This document shows positions 28,319 through 37,302 of a stretch of DNA of 64,000 bases, piece after piece. The notes under the pieces are model-generated. The model made no database searches and was not told where the DNA came from. It was given only the letters and a program-made list of their open reading frames with translations. The DNA lies in NCBI RefSeq assembly GCF_017744135.1, contig NZ_JAGHQU010000015.1, positions 19,942 through 83,941 on the forward strand, written 5' to 3'. Each line of letters begins with the position of its first letter. Position 1 is the first letter of the stretch. Source of the stretch: Endozoicomonas sp. G2_2. Its GTDB lineage: Bacteria; Pseudomonadota; Gammaproteobacteria; Nevskiales; Salinisphaeraceae. A program made the translations under genes and the position numbers.

Positions 28319-28825
28319 TCAGACCTTGAGCGCGGCGAGCGCATCGTCGTAGTTCGGCTCGTCGCCGATCTCGGCGACCAGTTCACTGTGGAGAACGGTG
28401 TCGTTCTCATCGGCCACGATCACGGCCCGCGCGCACAGTCCGGCCATGGGGCCGTCGGCAATGAGCACGCCGTAATCCTCGGCGAAGCGTTTGTCGCGCA
28501 TCATCGACAGCGTGGTGCCGTTCTCCAGGCCCTCGGCCGTGCAGAAGCGCGCATGCGCGAACGGCAGGTCGGCCGAGATCTGCAGCAGTGCGACGTTGTC
28601 CAGCGCATGCGCCTCGGCGTTGAAGCGCTTGACCGACAGCGCGCAGGTCGGCGTGTCCATGCTCGGAAAGATATTGAAGATCTTGCGCTTGCCCGAGAAC
28701 GACTCGAGGCTCATGTCACGCAGATTGGTGCCGGTCAGGTTGAAGTCGACCAGGCGGTCGCCGGCGGCCGGCAGCTGCCCGGTCACCTGTGCGGGATTGC
28801 CCTTGAGCGTGATCTGTTGCGTCAT
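28319..28825 (-). CDS. tpx: Thiol peroxidase (atypical 2-Cys peroxiredoxin)
   Basis: This 168-residue Tpx has the peroxidatic Cys61 in PSMDTPTCALSVKRF and the resolving Cys95 in FAHARFCTAEGL, as in E. coli Tpx. It reduces hydrogen peroxide and alkyl peroxides with thioredoxin. The start is MTQQITLKGN at 28825; the longer open frame upstream is a shadow of gcvPA. It is placed inside the glycine cleavage operon, 44 bp after gcvPA and 52 bp before gcvPB, so glycine probably controls it through the riboswitch. Confidence 0.95.
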   Translation of the reverse strand: MTQQITLKGNPAQVTGQLPAAGDRLVDFNLTGTNLRDMSLESFSGKRKIFNIFPSMDTPTCALSVKRFNAEAHALDNVALLQISADLPFAHARFCTAEGLENGTTLSMMRDKRFAEDYGVLIADGPMAGLCARAVIVADENDTVLHSELVAEIGDEPNYDDALAALKV

Positions 28826-28869
28826 GTCGGTCCTTGCTTGTGTCTGGAAAAATCGCGGCCGCGGTCTGT

Positions 28870-30249
28870 TCAGGCAGCCTGTGCCTGCTCGACGAGCACC
28901 GCCTGCAACGCATCGGCATAGACGTCGAGATCGGCCTCGGTCTTGGTCTCGGTGGCGCATACCAGCACGGTGTTCTCGAGCCCGGGATAGAAATCCGCCA
29001 AGGCGAGACCGCCGAACACGCCGCGGTCGGCCAGCGCTTCGAGTACGGCCGATGCGTCGCCCGGCAGGCGCAACGCGGTTTCGTGAAAGCAAGGCGCATC
29101 GAACACGCGCTCCACGCCATCGATGGCCGTGAGCTTGCTCACCAGGCGCCGCGTGTTGGCGATCGACGTCGCCGCGACATTCTCCACCCCCTGCGCGCCG
29201 AGCAGGCTCATGTGGATGGTCGCTGCCGTGACCAGCAGCCCCTGATTGGTGCAGATGTTCGAGGTCGCCTTGGAGCGACGGATATGCTGTTCGCGCGGTT
29301 GCAGCGTCAGCACATAGCCATCGCGGCCGTCGATGTCCTGCGTGCGGCCGACCACGCGGCCCGGCATCTGGCGCACATGCTTCTTGCGGCAACACAGGAT
29401 GCCGAAATACGGCCCGCCCGAGGCCAGCGGCGCGCCCAGCGGCTGGCCTTCGCCAACCACGATGTCCGCACCCTCGCCAGCGCCCCAGCGCCCCGGCTCC
29501 TTGAGTACGGCCAGCGACAGCGGGTTGACCACGCCAATGGCGAGCGCGCCGTTGGTGTGCGCCCAGTCGGTGAGCGCGTCGACGTCTTCGAGGGCGCCGA
29601 AGAAATTGGGCTGCGGGATCACCAGCGCGGTGACGTCCTCGCCGGCCCAGCGCTCGAGCGCATCGACATCGACCGTGCCTTGGCGGCTATCGAAATCGAT
29701 CGCCTCGAAGGTGATGCCCTGATTCGCGCAGATATTGTGCGCCACCTGGCGATAGAACGGATGCACGCTCGCCGGCATGAGAATCCGCGAGGCCTTGGAC
29801 TTGCGATTGGCGCGCACGGCCATGAGCACCGCTTCGGCCAGCGCCGAGGCGCCGTCGTAGAGCGAGGCATTGGCCACATCCATGCCGGTGAGCCCGGTCA
29901 TCATCGTCTGGTATTCATAGACGACCTGCAGCGTGCCCTGACTGGCCTCGGGCTGATACGGCGTGTAGGCGCTGTAGAACTCGCCTCGGGTGGTCAGCTC
30001 CCATACCGCGGCCGGAATATGGTGCTCATAGGCACCGGCGCCGATGAAGCACAGCCCGCCGGCGTCGGCCGCGGCGCGCTCGCCCATCAACCGCGACACC
30101 GCCTGTTCGCTGGCCCGGGTCGGAATCGAGTCGAGGCTGACGTCGCGCAGGCTGTCGTCGATCTCGTCGAACAGATCGTCGATGGCGTCCACGCCAATGG
30201 CGTCAAGCATCGACCGGATATCGTCTTCGGTATGCGGAATGAAAGGCAT
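28870..30249 (-). CDS. gcvPA: Glycine dehydrogenase (decarboxylating) subunit 1
   Basis: This 459-residue alpha chain of the split P protein starts [15 protein letters not shown], with GAGGA upstream of the ATG at 30249. It has the conserved [16 protein letters not shown] and [14 protein letters not shown] segments, which contact the cofactor and glycine across the heterotetramer. The PLP lysine is in GcvPB. It follows gcvH by 68 bp. The whole set gcvT-gcvH-gcvPA-tpx-gcvPB runs leftward behind one glycine riboswitch. Confidence 0.96.
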   Translation of the reverse strand: MPFIPHTEDDIRSMLDAIGVDAIDDLFDEIDDSLRDVSLDSIPTRASEQAVSRLMGERAAADAGGLCFIGAGAYEHHIPAAVWELTTRGEFYSAYTPYQPEASQGTLQVVYEYQTMMTGLTGMDVANASLYDGASALAEAVLMAVRANRKSKASRILMPASVHPFYRQVAHNICANQGITFEAIDFDSRQGTVDVDALERWAGEDVTALVIPQPNFFGALEDVDALTDWAHTNGALAIGVVNPLSLAVLKEPGRWGAGEGADIVVGEGQPLGAPLASGGPYFGILCCRKKHVRQMPGRVVGRTQDIDGRDGYVLTLQPREQHIRRSKATSNICTNQGLLVTAATIHMSLLGAQGVENVAATSIANTRRLVSKLTAIDGVERVFDAPCFHETALRLPGDASAVLEALADRGVFGGLALADFYPGLENTVLVCATETKTEADLDVYADALQAVLVEQAQAA

Positions 30250-30317
30250 GGGTCCTCGCTGGTCGTCGAGCGCCGTCGGCGCCGCCGGCATCGCTGCGCC
30301 GACGGCGCGCTGGCGCG

Positions 30318-30713
30318 CTAGTCTTCCTCGTCCTCGACGATGCCTTCATAAGTGTCGGCATCGAGCAGGTTCTCGACCGCGTCCGGGTCGGAGACGTTGA
30401 TCTTGAACAGCCAGCCCTCGCCGAACGGGTCTTCGTTGACCAGTTCCGGCGAGTCCTCGAGCTGCTCGTTGATCTCGGCAATCTCGCCGTCGAGCGGCGC
30501 ATAGATGTCGGAAGCGGCCTTCACCGACTCCACCACGGCCACGGCATCACCCGCGCCGACCTTGGTGCCGGTTTCCGGCAGTTCGACGAACACCAGATCG
30601 CCGAGCGACGACTGGGCATAGTCGGTGATGCCGACCGTGCACGTGCCGTCGCCGTCGTAGTCGATCCATTCGTGGGTCTTGGTGTACGACAGATCCTTCG
30701 GAATTTCACTCAT
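30318..30713 (-). CDS. gcvH: Glycine cleavage system H protein
   Basis: This 131-residue lipoyl carrier has its attachment lysine in [17 protein letters not shown] (about residue 64). The start is [16 protein letters not shown]; the open frame's 12-residue upstream extension is outside the family. H protein shuttles the aminomethyl intermediate between GcvP, GcvT and the L protein (lipoamide dehydrogenase), which is not encoded here. It lies 72 bp after gcvT. Confidence 0.97.
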   Translation of the reverse strand: MSEIPKDLSYTKTHEWIDYDGDGTCTVGITDYAQSSLGDLVFVELPETGTKVGAGDAVAVVESVKAASDIYAPLDGEIAEINEQLEDSPELVNEDPFGEGWLFKINVSDPDAVENLLDADTYEGIVEDEED

Positions 30714-30785
30714 GGGGCTCCCCTTGCAGCTGATACGCGCAATGCGCATGAACGGATGGTGGGTCGAGGCTACTCAGAAAGCGCC

Positions 30786-31895
30786 TCAGTCGTCGATACG
30801 GCTCTTGCCGTTGCGCACGAAGGGATAGGCCACGATGCGTGCCGGCTGCCATTTGCCCCGCAGGCAGACTTCGACGCGCGCCTGCCAGTCCGCCGGCACG
30901 CGCGCGAGCGCGATCGAGCGCGACAGAGTCGGCGCATAACTGCCGCTGGTCACTTCGCCCTCGGCCTGCTTTTCCTCGACGCTGCTGTCGGCGGCGCGCA
31001 CCGCGCTGTGGCTGCGCATCACGCCCCGGCCTTCGAGCACGAGGCCGACAAGCTTCTCGCCGACGCCCTGCTCGCGCATGTGTTCGAGCGCGTCGCGGCC
31101 CACGAACTCGCGCTCGGCCGGTTTGAAAGCCACCGTCCACGCCAGCCCCGATTCCAGCGGCGTACGGTCCTCGTCCATGTCCTGGCCATAGAGATTGAGC
31201 CCGGCTTCCAGGCGCAGCGTGTCGCGCGCGCCGAGGCCCACGGGTGCTACGCCGGTATCGCGCAGCTTTTTCCAGGCGCTGACCGCCTCGTCGGCCGGCA
31301 GCACCAGCTCGAAGCCGTCCTCGCCGGTGTAGCCCGTACGGCCGACCGAACGATCACCGTCGCTGGCGCAGCGAAACGGCTTGAGCTGCATGGCCGCCGC
31401 TGCAAAGTCCTCGTCCAGTACCGAGGCGGCCAGATCGCGCCCGCGCGGGCCCTGTACCGCGATAATCGCGAGATCCTGCCGGTGCTGGATATCGACCTGG
31501 AAATCACGGGCCTGGCTGTCGAGCCAGGCAAGATCCTTTTCGGTGGTCGCCGCGTTGACGACGATGCGGTAGTGCTCGCCCGCAAGGTGATAGACGATCA
31601 GGTCGTCGATCACGCCGCCGCGGGTGTTGAGCATGCAGGTGTAGAGCGCCCGTCCGTCCTCGTCGATCTTGGCGACATCGTTGGCGAGCAGCCGACGCAG
31701 AAAGGCGCGCGATTCGCTGCCGGTGATGTCCACCACCGCCATGTGCGACACATCGAACATGCCGGCGCTTTCGCGCACCGCCTTGTGCTCGGCGATCTGC
31801 GAACCGTAGTCGATCGGCATGTCCCAGCCGGCGAAATCCACCAGCTTGGCGTCATCCGCGACGTGGGCGTCGTAAAGCGGGGTGCGTTTGGCCAT
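30786..31895 (-). CDS. gcvT: Glycine cleavage system aminomethyltransferase (T protein)
   Basis: This 369-residue T protein begins MAKRTPLYDAHVADDAKLV. It has MFDVSHMAVVDITG near residue 50 for tetrahydrofolate binding, GYTGEDGFELVLP near residue 190 and the C-terminal barrel ending in AYPFVRNGKSRIDD. It transfers the methylene unit from H protein to tetrahydrofolate and releases ammonia. An ATG upstream at 31973 would overlap the riboswitch and is rejected. This is the first gene of the operon. Confidence 0.97.
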   Translation of the reverse strand: MAKRTPLYDAHVADDAKLVDFAGWDMPIDYGSQIAEHKAVRESAGMFDVSHMAVVDITGSESRAFLRRLLANDVAKIDEDGRALYTCMLNTRGGVIDDLIVYHLAGEHYRIVVNAATTEKDLAWLDSQARDFQVDIQHRQDLAIIAVQGPRGRDLAASVLDEDFAAAAMQLKPFRCASDGDRSVGRTGYTGEDGFELVLPADEAVSAWKKLRDTGVAPVGLGARDTLRLEAGLNLYGQDMDEDRTPLESGLAWTVAFKPAEREFVGRDALEHMREQGVGEKLVGLVLEGRGVMRSHSAVRAADSSVEEKQAEGEVTSGSYAPTLSRSIALARVPADWQARVEVCLRGKWQPARIVAYPFVRNGKSRIDD

Positions 31896-31957
31896 CGGAT
31901 TCCCAGGTTGAACAGCGTGAAACGGACACGAGCAAAGTCGAGACTTCGTCCTGCCGC

Positions 31958-32138
31958 CCCTCTGTCCTGGCACCTGAGAGATTTGCCCCTTCGGTGAGTC
32001 GTGGTCGCCACGACTGCTCTCCAGAGTCGATCAGGCCGGCGCGTCATGACGCCAGCGGCCGCGTGGTTCGGGTACCTGAGCGTTTCCGGGCGGTGTGCGC
32101 CTTCGGTGACGGGCCGCAGCCCGTTCTCTCCCACGCGG
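31958..32138 (-). ncRNA. Tandem glycine riboswitch upstream of gcvT
   Basis: Read on the minus strand, two glycine aptamers lie head to tail. Aptamer I has a P1 stem from CCGCGTGG (32138-32131) pairing with CCACGCGG (32066-32059), GGGAGAG next to it, and the core CACCGAAGG then GCTCAGGTAC. Aptamer II (about 32026-31958) has GGAGAGC, CACCGAAGGGGCAAAT and CTCTCAGGTGCCAGGACAGAG. Both show the class consensus (GGAGAG, CCGAAGG, CTCAGG). The gcvT ATG lies about 60 bases beyond. The family typically turns expression on when glycine is abundant; the mechanism here is not visible. Confidence 0.95.
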
Positions 32139-32240
32139 TTCAATGACCGTGTCACCAACTATACCGGCGCGACCGACACAGTCCAAGCAAGACGGGCGTG
32201 ACGACAGCCGGCCGGCCGATCTTGAACACACGGCGCGTGT

Positions 32241-32318
32241 CTCACGCCAAGGCGCGAAGACGCCAACAATGGGAGGTAACGACTCGCCAAGGCGCAGCCT
32301 GTCTTGGCGCCTTAGCGT
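32241..32318. repeat. REP-like palindrome, second copy
   Basis: CTCACGCCAAGGCGCGAAGACGC begins here in two overlapping parts: ACGCCAAGGCGC near 32243 pairs with GCGCCTTAGCGT ending at 32318. The first 23 bases match the repeat at 2189-2211 at about 21 positions. Both copies sit in intergenic DNA, and both form a hairpin with unpaired spacer sequence. Confidence 0.65.
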
Positions 32319-32385
32319 CAGGCCGGCTTCCTGGCGGTTTCCGACGCGCCGCGATCGGCCGATCGCCCACGCAGCGAGTAAAAAC

Positions 32386-33591
32386 CTATCGCAACAATCG
32401 CGGTCCGTCGGCGGCCAGGCCGACCGCATGGTGGATCATGATCTGGCGTATCGGTGCGAGATTCGAAGCGATGCCGATCGCCTGCTGACGCAGACTGCGC
32501 AGCAGCGGATTGGCGCTGCCGTAGACGCGCTTGAGCGCATCGGTGGCCCCCATCATCATCAGGTTCTCGGCCATGCGCGCGCGCTGGTAGCGGCGCAGGT
32601 AGGTCATGTCGCCGGCATCCCGGTTCGCTGCCCGCCCGGCCTCGAGCGCAGCCACCAGTTCGGCCACATCGAGCAGCCCGAGATTCACCCCCTGCCCGGC
32701 CATCGGGTGCAGCACGTGCGCCGCATCGCCGGCCAGCGCAACGCGCGGGCGGCAATACTCTCGAGCGTGCAACAGCTTGAGCGCAAACGCCGCGCGCGTG
32801 TCCATGCGCTCGATACGCCCGAGCACGCCGGCGCTGGCCTCGGTCAGGCGCGCGCAGAACGCGTCGTGATCCAGTTCGGCCAGCTCGGCGGCGAGCGCGT
32901 CGTCGGCGTGCCAGGCCAGTGAGCAGCGCCCATCGGACAGCGGCAGGAACGCCACGGGCCCGGTTTCGGTGAAGCGCTGCCAGGCGATATGCCGATGATG
33001 ACGCTCGGGCGTGACCGCGCCGACCGTGCAACGCTGACCGTAGGCCCAGCCGGTGGTCTCGATACCGGCCGCCGCGCGCACCGGCGAATTCGCGCCTTCT
33101 GCGCCCACCACCAGCGCGGCGCTCACCGTGCTGCCGTCGTCAAGCTGCAGCCGTGCGGCATCGGCCTCGACGGCCAGGCTTTCCAGCATCGCCGGACAGT
33201 AGATATCGACTTCGGTCAGCGCCTGCCAGGCGCTGTCGACGACGAGATCGTTCTCGACGATATGCCCCAGCTCGGGCAGGCCCACCGCCGTATGTTCCAG
33301 AAACAGCTCGGCCGCGCTGCCGGCATCCCAGACCTTCATCCCCGTGAACGCACAGCAACGACGCCGCTCGACCGCATCCCAGAGCCCGAGGTTGTCGAGC
33401 ACGCGCCGGGGTCCCGGTGCGATCGCGGACAGGCGCAGGTCGTAGTCGTCGTTCGTGTCGAAACGCTTCGGGCGTTTCGCCTCGACCAGCGCGACGGAGA
33501 AATCGGCCCGGCTCAGGGCCACGGCCAGCACGGCGCCCACCATGCCGCCGCCCACAATGGCGACATCGTAACGGGGTGTGCGTGTGCTCAT
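32386..33591 (-). CDS. FAD-dependent ubiquinone-biosynthesis hydroxylase (UbiI/UbiF type)
   Basis: This 401-residue flavin monooxygenase of the UbiH/COQ6 family has the N-terminal FAD motif VAIVGGGMVGAVLAVALS, the mid-protein VVGAEGANSPVR and the C-terminal GDAAHVLHP followed by GQGVNLGL. These enzymes hydroxylate the prenylated ring during ubiquinone synthesis. The GDAAH/GQGVN form resembles UbiI and UbiF more than UbiH. Its ATG overlaps the ubiH stop by four bases (ATGA). The position matches E. coli ubiI, last in ygfB-pepP-ubiH-ubiI. UbiF activity cannot be excluded. Confidence 0.88.
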   Translation of the reverse strand: MSTRTPRYDVAIVGGGMVGAVLAVALSRADFSVALVEAKRPKRFDTNDDYDLRLSAIAPGPRRVLDNLGLWDAVERRRCCAFTGMKVWDAGSAAELFLEHTAVGLPELGHIVENDLVVDSAWQALTEVDIYCPAMLESLAVEADAARLQLDDGSTVSAALVVGAEGANSPVRAAAGIETTGWAYGQRCTVGAVTPERHHRHIAWQRFTETGPVAFLPLSDGRCSLAWHADDALAAELAELDHDAFCARLTEASAGVLGRIERMDTRAAFALKLLHAREYCRPRVALAGDAAHVLHPMAGQGVNLGLLDVAELVAALEAGRAANRDAGDMTYLRRYQRARMAENLMMMGATDALKRVYGSANPLLRSLRQQAIGIASNLAPIRQIMIHHAVGLAADGPRLLR

Positions 33592-34832
33592 GTCGACCCC
33601 TCGTGCGCGTTCGATGATGGGCCGGCCGGCGCCACGGCAAGGCCCATGCTGCGCCGGGCCATGTCGTCACGCAGCGCCGGCAACAGCGACAGCCCGAACA
33701 GGCCCGCGCCGCGTGCGTGATCGAGCCCGGGAATGCGGTTGGAAAACAAACGCACGATGGCGTCGGTGAAGTTGGCAACGCGATGCTGATCCGGCCGGCG
33801 CGCCTCGGCCCAGCCGTTGAGCAGATCGGCGCTGCCCGGGTCGAATTCGGAATCGGTCGCCAGACGTTCGCGCAGCATGGCCGCGAGCACCAGCGCATCG
33901 CGAATCGCCAGGTTGAACCCCTGCGCTGCGGCCGGATGCAGCGCGTGTCCGGCGTTGCCGATCAACACCGCGCGCTCGACCGCGGCACGCTCACACAGCA
34001 CGCGCGCCAGCGGATAGCTGCCGCGCGGGCCCGCCAGCGCGAGCGCGCCGAGCCGCTCGCCGAAGACCGCCTGCATTTCGGCGATGAAATCGTCGTCGCT
34101 GGCGGCACACAGTTGCTCGGCGCATTCGCTGGGCAGCGTCCAGACCGCGGCACAGCTTGCGCGCGTACGCGGCAGCAGCGCGATCGGCCCATCCGGGGTG
34201 AAGCGTTCATAGGCACAACCGCCGTGGGCGCGTTCCGGTTCGACGATGGTGATGATCGCGCGCTGGTGGTAATCATCCGTGCGCGCCCCGATGCCGAGCG
34301 CACCGCGCACCGACGAGCGCGCGCCGTCGGCGCCGACCAGCAGGCGGGTTCGCAATGTCTCGCTCGCCCCGGTCTCGCGCGTGCAGCGGATCTCGATGTG
34401 GCCGTTCGTCTCGTCGCGCACGAGCGACTCGAAGCGCGCCGGTGCGACGACGTCGACCTGCGGCATTGCGGCAAGCCGCGCGCGCAACGCCTCGATCATG
34501 GTGAGATTGGGCAGTACGTAACCAAGCGCGGGCAGATCATAGTCGGCCGCGTTCACGCGCACGGTGCCGAACCGACCTTGCTGGGACACGTGCAGGCGCT
34601 TTATCGGCGCGGCGTCGCGCGCCATGTCGCCCCACAGCCCGAGCTGCTCGAACAGCGCGCGTGTGCCCCAGGCCAGCGCGGTCGTGCGCGCCTGCATGTT
34701 GGCATCGGCCGGCGTATCGAACGGCACCGCCTCGACCAGCGCAATCGACAGCCCGGTATCGGCCAGCGCACAGGCCAGGCTCGCGCCGGCCAGCCCGCCG
34801 CCGACCACGGCGATGTCGTAGTCGCGACTCAC
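33588..34832 (-). CDS. ubiH: 2-octaprenyl-6-methoxyphenol hydroxylase
   Basis: This 414-residue flavoprotein has IAVVGGGLAGASLACAL at residues 6-22, LVGADGARSSVRG in mid-protein and GNAGHALHPAAAQGFNLAI late. That last form (GNA-H, QGFNL) is typical of UbiH. The start is GTG at 34832, with GGAGG six bases upstream and a GTGA overlap with the pepP stop. UbiH hydroxylates the ubiquinone ring intermediate at the inner membrane. The longer open frame upstream is pepP in another frame. Confidence 0.93.
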   Translation of the reverse strand: MSRDYDIAVVGGGLAGASLACALADTGLSIALVEAVPFDTPADANMQARTTALAWGTRALFEQLGLWGDMARDAAPIKRLHVSQQGRFGTVRVNAADYDLPALGYVLPNLTMIEALRARLAAMPQVDVVAPARFESLVRDETNGHIEIRCTRETGASETLRTRLLVGADGARSSVRGALGIGARTDDYHQRAIITIVEPERAHGGCAYERFTPDGPIALLPRTRASCAAVWTLPSECAEQLCAASDDDFIAEMQAVFGERLGALALAGPRGSYPLARVLCERAAVERAVLIGNAGHALHPAAAQGFNLAIRDALVLAAMLRERLATDSEFDPGSADLLNGWAEARRPDQHRVANFTDAIVRLFSNRIPGLDHARGAGLFGLSLLPALRDDMARRSMGLAVAPAGPSSNAHEGST

Positions 34833-36181
34833 GCGCCGCCTCCGGACTGACCCTGTGCCATCAACGCCTCTATTTCGTCGGCATCCTTGGGTACGTCCGA
34901 GGTCAGCACGTCGCAGCCGTCGTCCGTAATCACGATGTCGTCCTCGACACGGATGCCGGTACTCCAGAAGCGCCGCGGCGCGGTTTCGCTGCCGGCCTGC
35001 ACATACAGGCCCGGCTCCACGGTCAGCGCCATGCCCGGCTCGAGCAGCCGCCATTCGTCGCCGCTCTTGTAATCGCCGACGTCGTGCACATCCATGCCGA
35101 TCCAGTGGCTGGTGCCGTGCATGAAGAAGCTGCGATATCGCTCGGTCTCGATAACGTCCTCGACATCGCCCTCCAGCAGCCCGAGCCGCACTAGCCCCTC
35201 GACGAGCACGTGCAGCGCCGCCTGGTGCACCGCATTGACCGGCTCGCCGGGCCGAGCGGCATCGATGGCGGCACGGTTGGCGGCCAGCACCACGTCGTAG
35301 AGTTCGCGCTGCGCGGTGGTGAACCGGCCGTTGACCGGGAAGGTCCGGGTGATGTCGCCGGCGTAGCCGCGGTACTCGGCGCCGGCATCGATGAGCACCA
35401 GATCGCCGTCCTTCATCGGCGCGGCGTTCTCGATGTAATGGAGCACGCACGCGTTCTCGCCCGCGCCGACAATGCTGGGATAGGCCCAGCTCATGCCGTC
35501 CATCTCGAATTCGTAGTGCAGCACCGCCGCGAGCTGGTACTCGTGCATGCCCGGCCGCACTGCACGCATCGCGGCGGCATGGGCGCGCGCCGAGGTCGCC
35601 GCGGCTTCGCGCATGAGATCCACTTCGGCCGCGGACTTGCGCAGACGCATCTCGTGAAGGATGCGGTCGAGCGACACGATTTCATTGGGCGGCGTGGCCC
35701 GGCGGCCCTGGCTGCGCAGCTTTTCCATGCGGCGCAGCACGTCGTGCTCGAATTCCTTGTGTGTGCCCAGGGTGATGTAAAGCCGCTGCCGGCCGTCGAG
35801 CAGCTTGGCGAGCCAGTCGTCGAAGTCGTCGATATCGTAGGCACTGTCGGCCCCGTACCAGGCCATCGCGCCTTCGGGGCCGGCACGGCGACCGACCCAT
35901 ATCTCCTGTTCCACATCGCGCTCGCGACAGAACAGCAGATAATCGCCGGCCTCGAAGCCCGGCGCGATCACGGCGATCGCCTCGGGCTCGGTGAAACCGG
36001 TCAGATAGCGAAAGTCGCTGTTCGGCCGGTAGGGATAGTCGACGTCGTTGTTGCGGTTGCGCTCCGGCGTGGCCGCGATCAGCGCGACCCCGTTCTCGCC
36101 GACGACCTGGGCGAGACGACGCCGCCGGGCGGCGTGATCGGTCTGACGATCCTGATGACGCAGATGCGACTGATCCCTCAT
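34829..36181 (-). CDS. pepP: Xaa-Pro aminopeptidase
   Basis: This 450-residue aminopeptidase P has an N-terminal AMP_N domain (PYRPNSDFRYLTGF) and a pita-bread catalytic domain. The metal ligands are visible: the aspartates in LVLIDAGAEYRGYAGDITRTF, the histidine in SFFMHGTSHWIGMDVHD, and the glutamates in LTVEPGLYV and GIRVEDDIVI. It removes N-terminal residues preceding proline, using manganese. It is coupled to ubiH, and ygfB lies 84 bp upstream, as in many gammaproteobacteria. Confidence 0.96.
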   Translation of the reverse strand: MRDQSHLRHQDRQTDHAARRRRLAQVVGENGVALIAATPERNRNNDVDYPYRPNSDFRYLTGFTEPEAIAVIAPGFEAGDYLLFCRERDVEQEIWVGRRAGPEGAMAWYGADSAYDIDDFDDWLAKLLDGRQRLYITLGTHKEFEHDVLRRMEKLRSQGRRATPPNEIVSLDRILHEMRLRKSAAEVDLMREAAATSARAHAAAMRAVRPGMHEYQLAAVLHYEFEMDGMSWAYPSIVGAGENACVLHYIENAAPMKDGDLVLIDAGAEYRGYAGDITRTFPVNGRFTTAQRELYDVVLAANRAAIDAARPGEPVNAVHQAALHVLVEGLVRLGLLEGDVEDVIETERYRSFFMHGTSHWIGMDVHDVGDYKSGDEWRLLEPGMALTVEPGLYVQAGSETAPRRFWSTGIRVEDDIVITDDGCDVLTSDVPKDADEIEALMAQGQSGGGA

Positions 36182-36265
36182 TCAATCCTTCCTAAGACAA
36201 GGGCACTCGCCGAAAGAGCCCGGGTGCAAATGGCGGATACGCGCAAAACGACGCCGACCGCCAGA

Positions 36266-36811
36266 CTAGTGCAGCGACTCGCGGCTCGTCGGGCCTTCGC
36301 GCTTGGGCTGGAGTTCGAGAAAGATCATCTGAACGCCCACGCGGACATATTCGACCAGCTCGGCGTAATCCGCCTCGGCGGTTTCGGACTGCGCCTCGTC
36401 GTCGCTCAGGCCGACCCGGGACAGCTCGGTAAGGTCGCTGACCACCTCGCGAATCTCCGGCGAGAGACGATCGAGCTCGAACTGACCGCTGTTGCTCAGG
36501 CCATACAGAAAGCCGTCGCACCAGCGCCCGAGCGCGCGTACGCGCTGCGCCAGCTCGACTTCGTCATCCGGCAGCAGCGGCTTGAAGCCCAGATCCGGAT
36601 CGAACAACCCTTCCAGCGTCATCTCGCGCAGCGCATCGAGCGCGCTGTCGAGCGTGTCGGACTGCACGTCCTCGACCGCACGCGCGCCGCTGATTTCGTT
36701 GTCGATACACAGCATGCCAGTGAGGATGCCGTGCACCTCGCCCGGCGTCTGTACAGATTTCGCCTGTGTGAGCCCCACCTGAAGGGCTTCGAAGATGTTG
36801 TCCTGACTCAT
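36266..36811 (-). CDS. ygfB: YgfB/YecA (UPF0149) family protein
   Basis: This 181-residue all-helical protein has the UPF0149 pattern: GEVHGILTGMLCID near residue 25, GRWCDGFLYGLSNSG near residue 95 and AELVEYVRVGVQMIFLEL near the end. The family is small and acidic; in Pseudomonas a member acts as a regulator, but its function is not settled generally. It heads the pepP-ubiH-ubiI-type operon, a long-conserved arrangement. Confidence 0.92.
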   Translation of the reverse strand: MSQDNIFEALQVGLTQAKSVQTPGEVHGILTGMLCIDNEISGARAVEDVQSDTLDSALDALREMTLEGLFDPDLGFKPLLPDDEVELAQRVRALGRWCDGFLYGLSNSGQFELDRLSPEIREVVSDLTELSRVGLSDDEAQSETAEADYAELVEYVRVGVQMIFLELQPKREGPTSRESLH

Positions 36812-36854
36812 CGCGCTTCTCTATTGCAATGCCGCATGGTAGCAAAGCACGCAC

Positions 36855-37298
36855 TCAAGACACGCCCGGCGGCGCGCCGAGCAGACACAGATACGCGAGG
36901 TTGTAGAAGGCGTGCACGCTCACCGGCACGAACAGGCGACGATGGCGCTCCCACAAGGCGCCGTACACGAGCGCCGGCACGAACGTGGCCAGCGCCCACC
37001 CCGGCGGATGCTGCAACAGGTGTGCAAGCGCGAAACAGGCGGCCGTGAGCAGATTGGCACGGGTCAGCGCGCCGACACGTCCGGGCAGGCGCGTCGCCAG
37101 CGCGTCGTGCACGCCGAGACGGAATACGATTTCCTCGAGCAGCGGCAGCACGCCCACGGCCATCAAGAGAGCCGGCGTACCCGGCCACCGCAGGGTCAGC
37201 GAAAGCGGCGTGCAAGCCGCCAGCAGCGCGACCGCCGGCAGGGCCGCGGCCAGCGCCAAGCCATAGCCGCGGTCGCGCCAGGGCGGCGCTACCGGCAC
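36855..37298 (-). CDS. mrtJ: Glutamic-type intramembrane protease, MrtJ-like (CPBP fold)
   Basis: This 147-residue membrane protein has the three catalytic motifs of CPBP glutamic proteases: EEIVFR (about residues 53-58), the histidine in CFALAHLLQHP and VHAFYNLAYL near residue 130. It has about four or five hydrophobic segments. I choose GTG 37298, five bases after the stop of the upstream JDVT-CTERM gene; the ATG at 37439 would place 47 residues inside that gene. In the JDVT-CTERM sorting system a dedicated protease, MrtJ, is found next to its target. The adjacent protein ends in exactly that kind of signal, so this pair is self-consistent. Confidence 0.82.
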   Translation of the reverse strand: MPVAPPWRDRGYGLALAAALPAVALLAACTPLSLTLRWPGTPALLMAVGVLPLLEEIVFRLGVHDALATRLPGRVGALTRANLLTAACFALAHLLQHPPGWALATFVPALVYGALWERHRRLFVPVSVHAFYNLAYLCLLGAPPGVS

Positions 37299-37302
37299 GG
37301 CC

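Larger units (their letters stand above)
31896..32385. other. 490-bp intergenic region with riboswitch and REP-like repeat
   Basis: The gap between gcvT and the UbiI-like gene holds the tandem glycine riboswitch (31958-32138), then about 100 bp that should contain the gcv promoter, then a REP-like palindrome (32241-32318). No coding sequence is supported. Confidence 0.8.
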
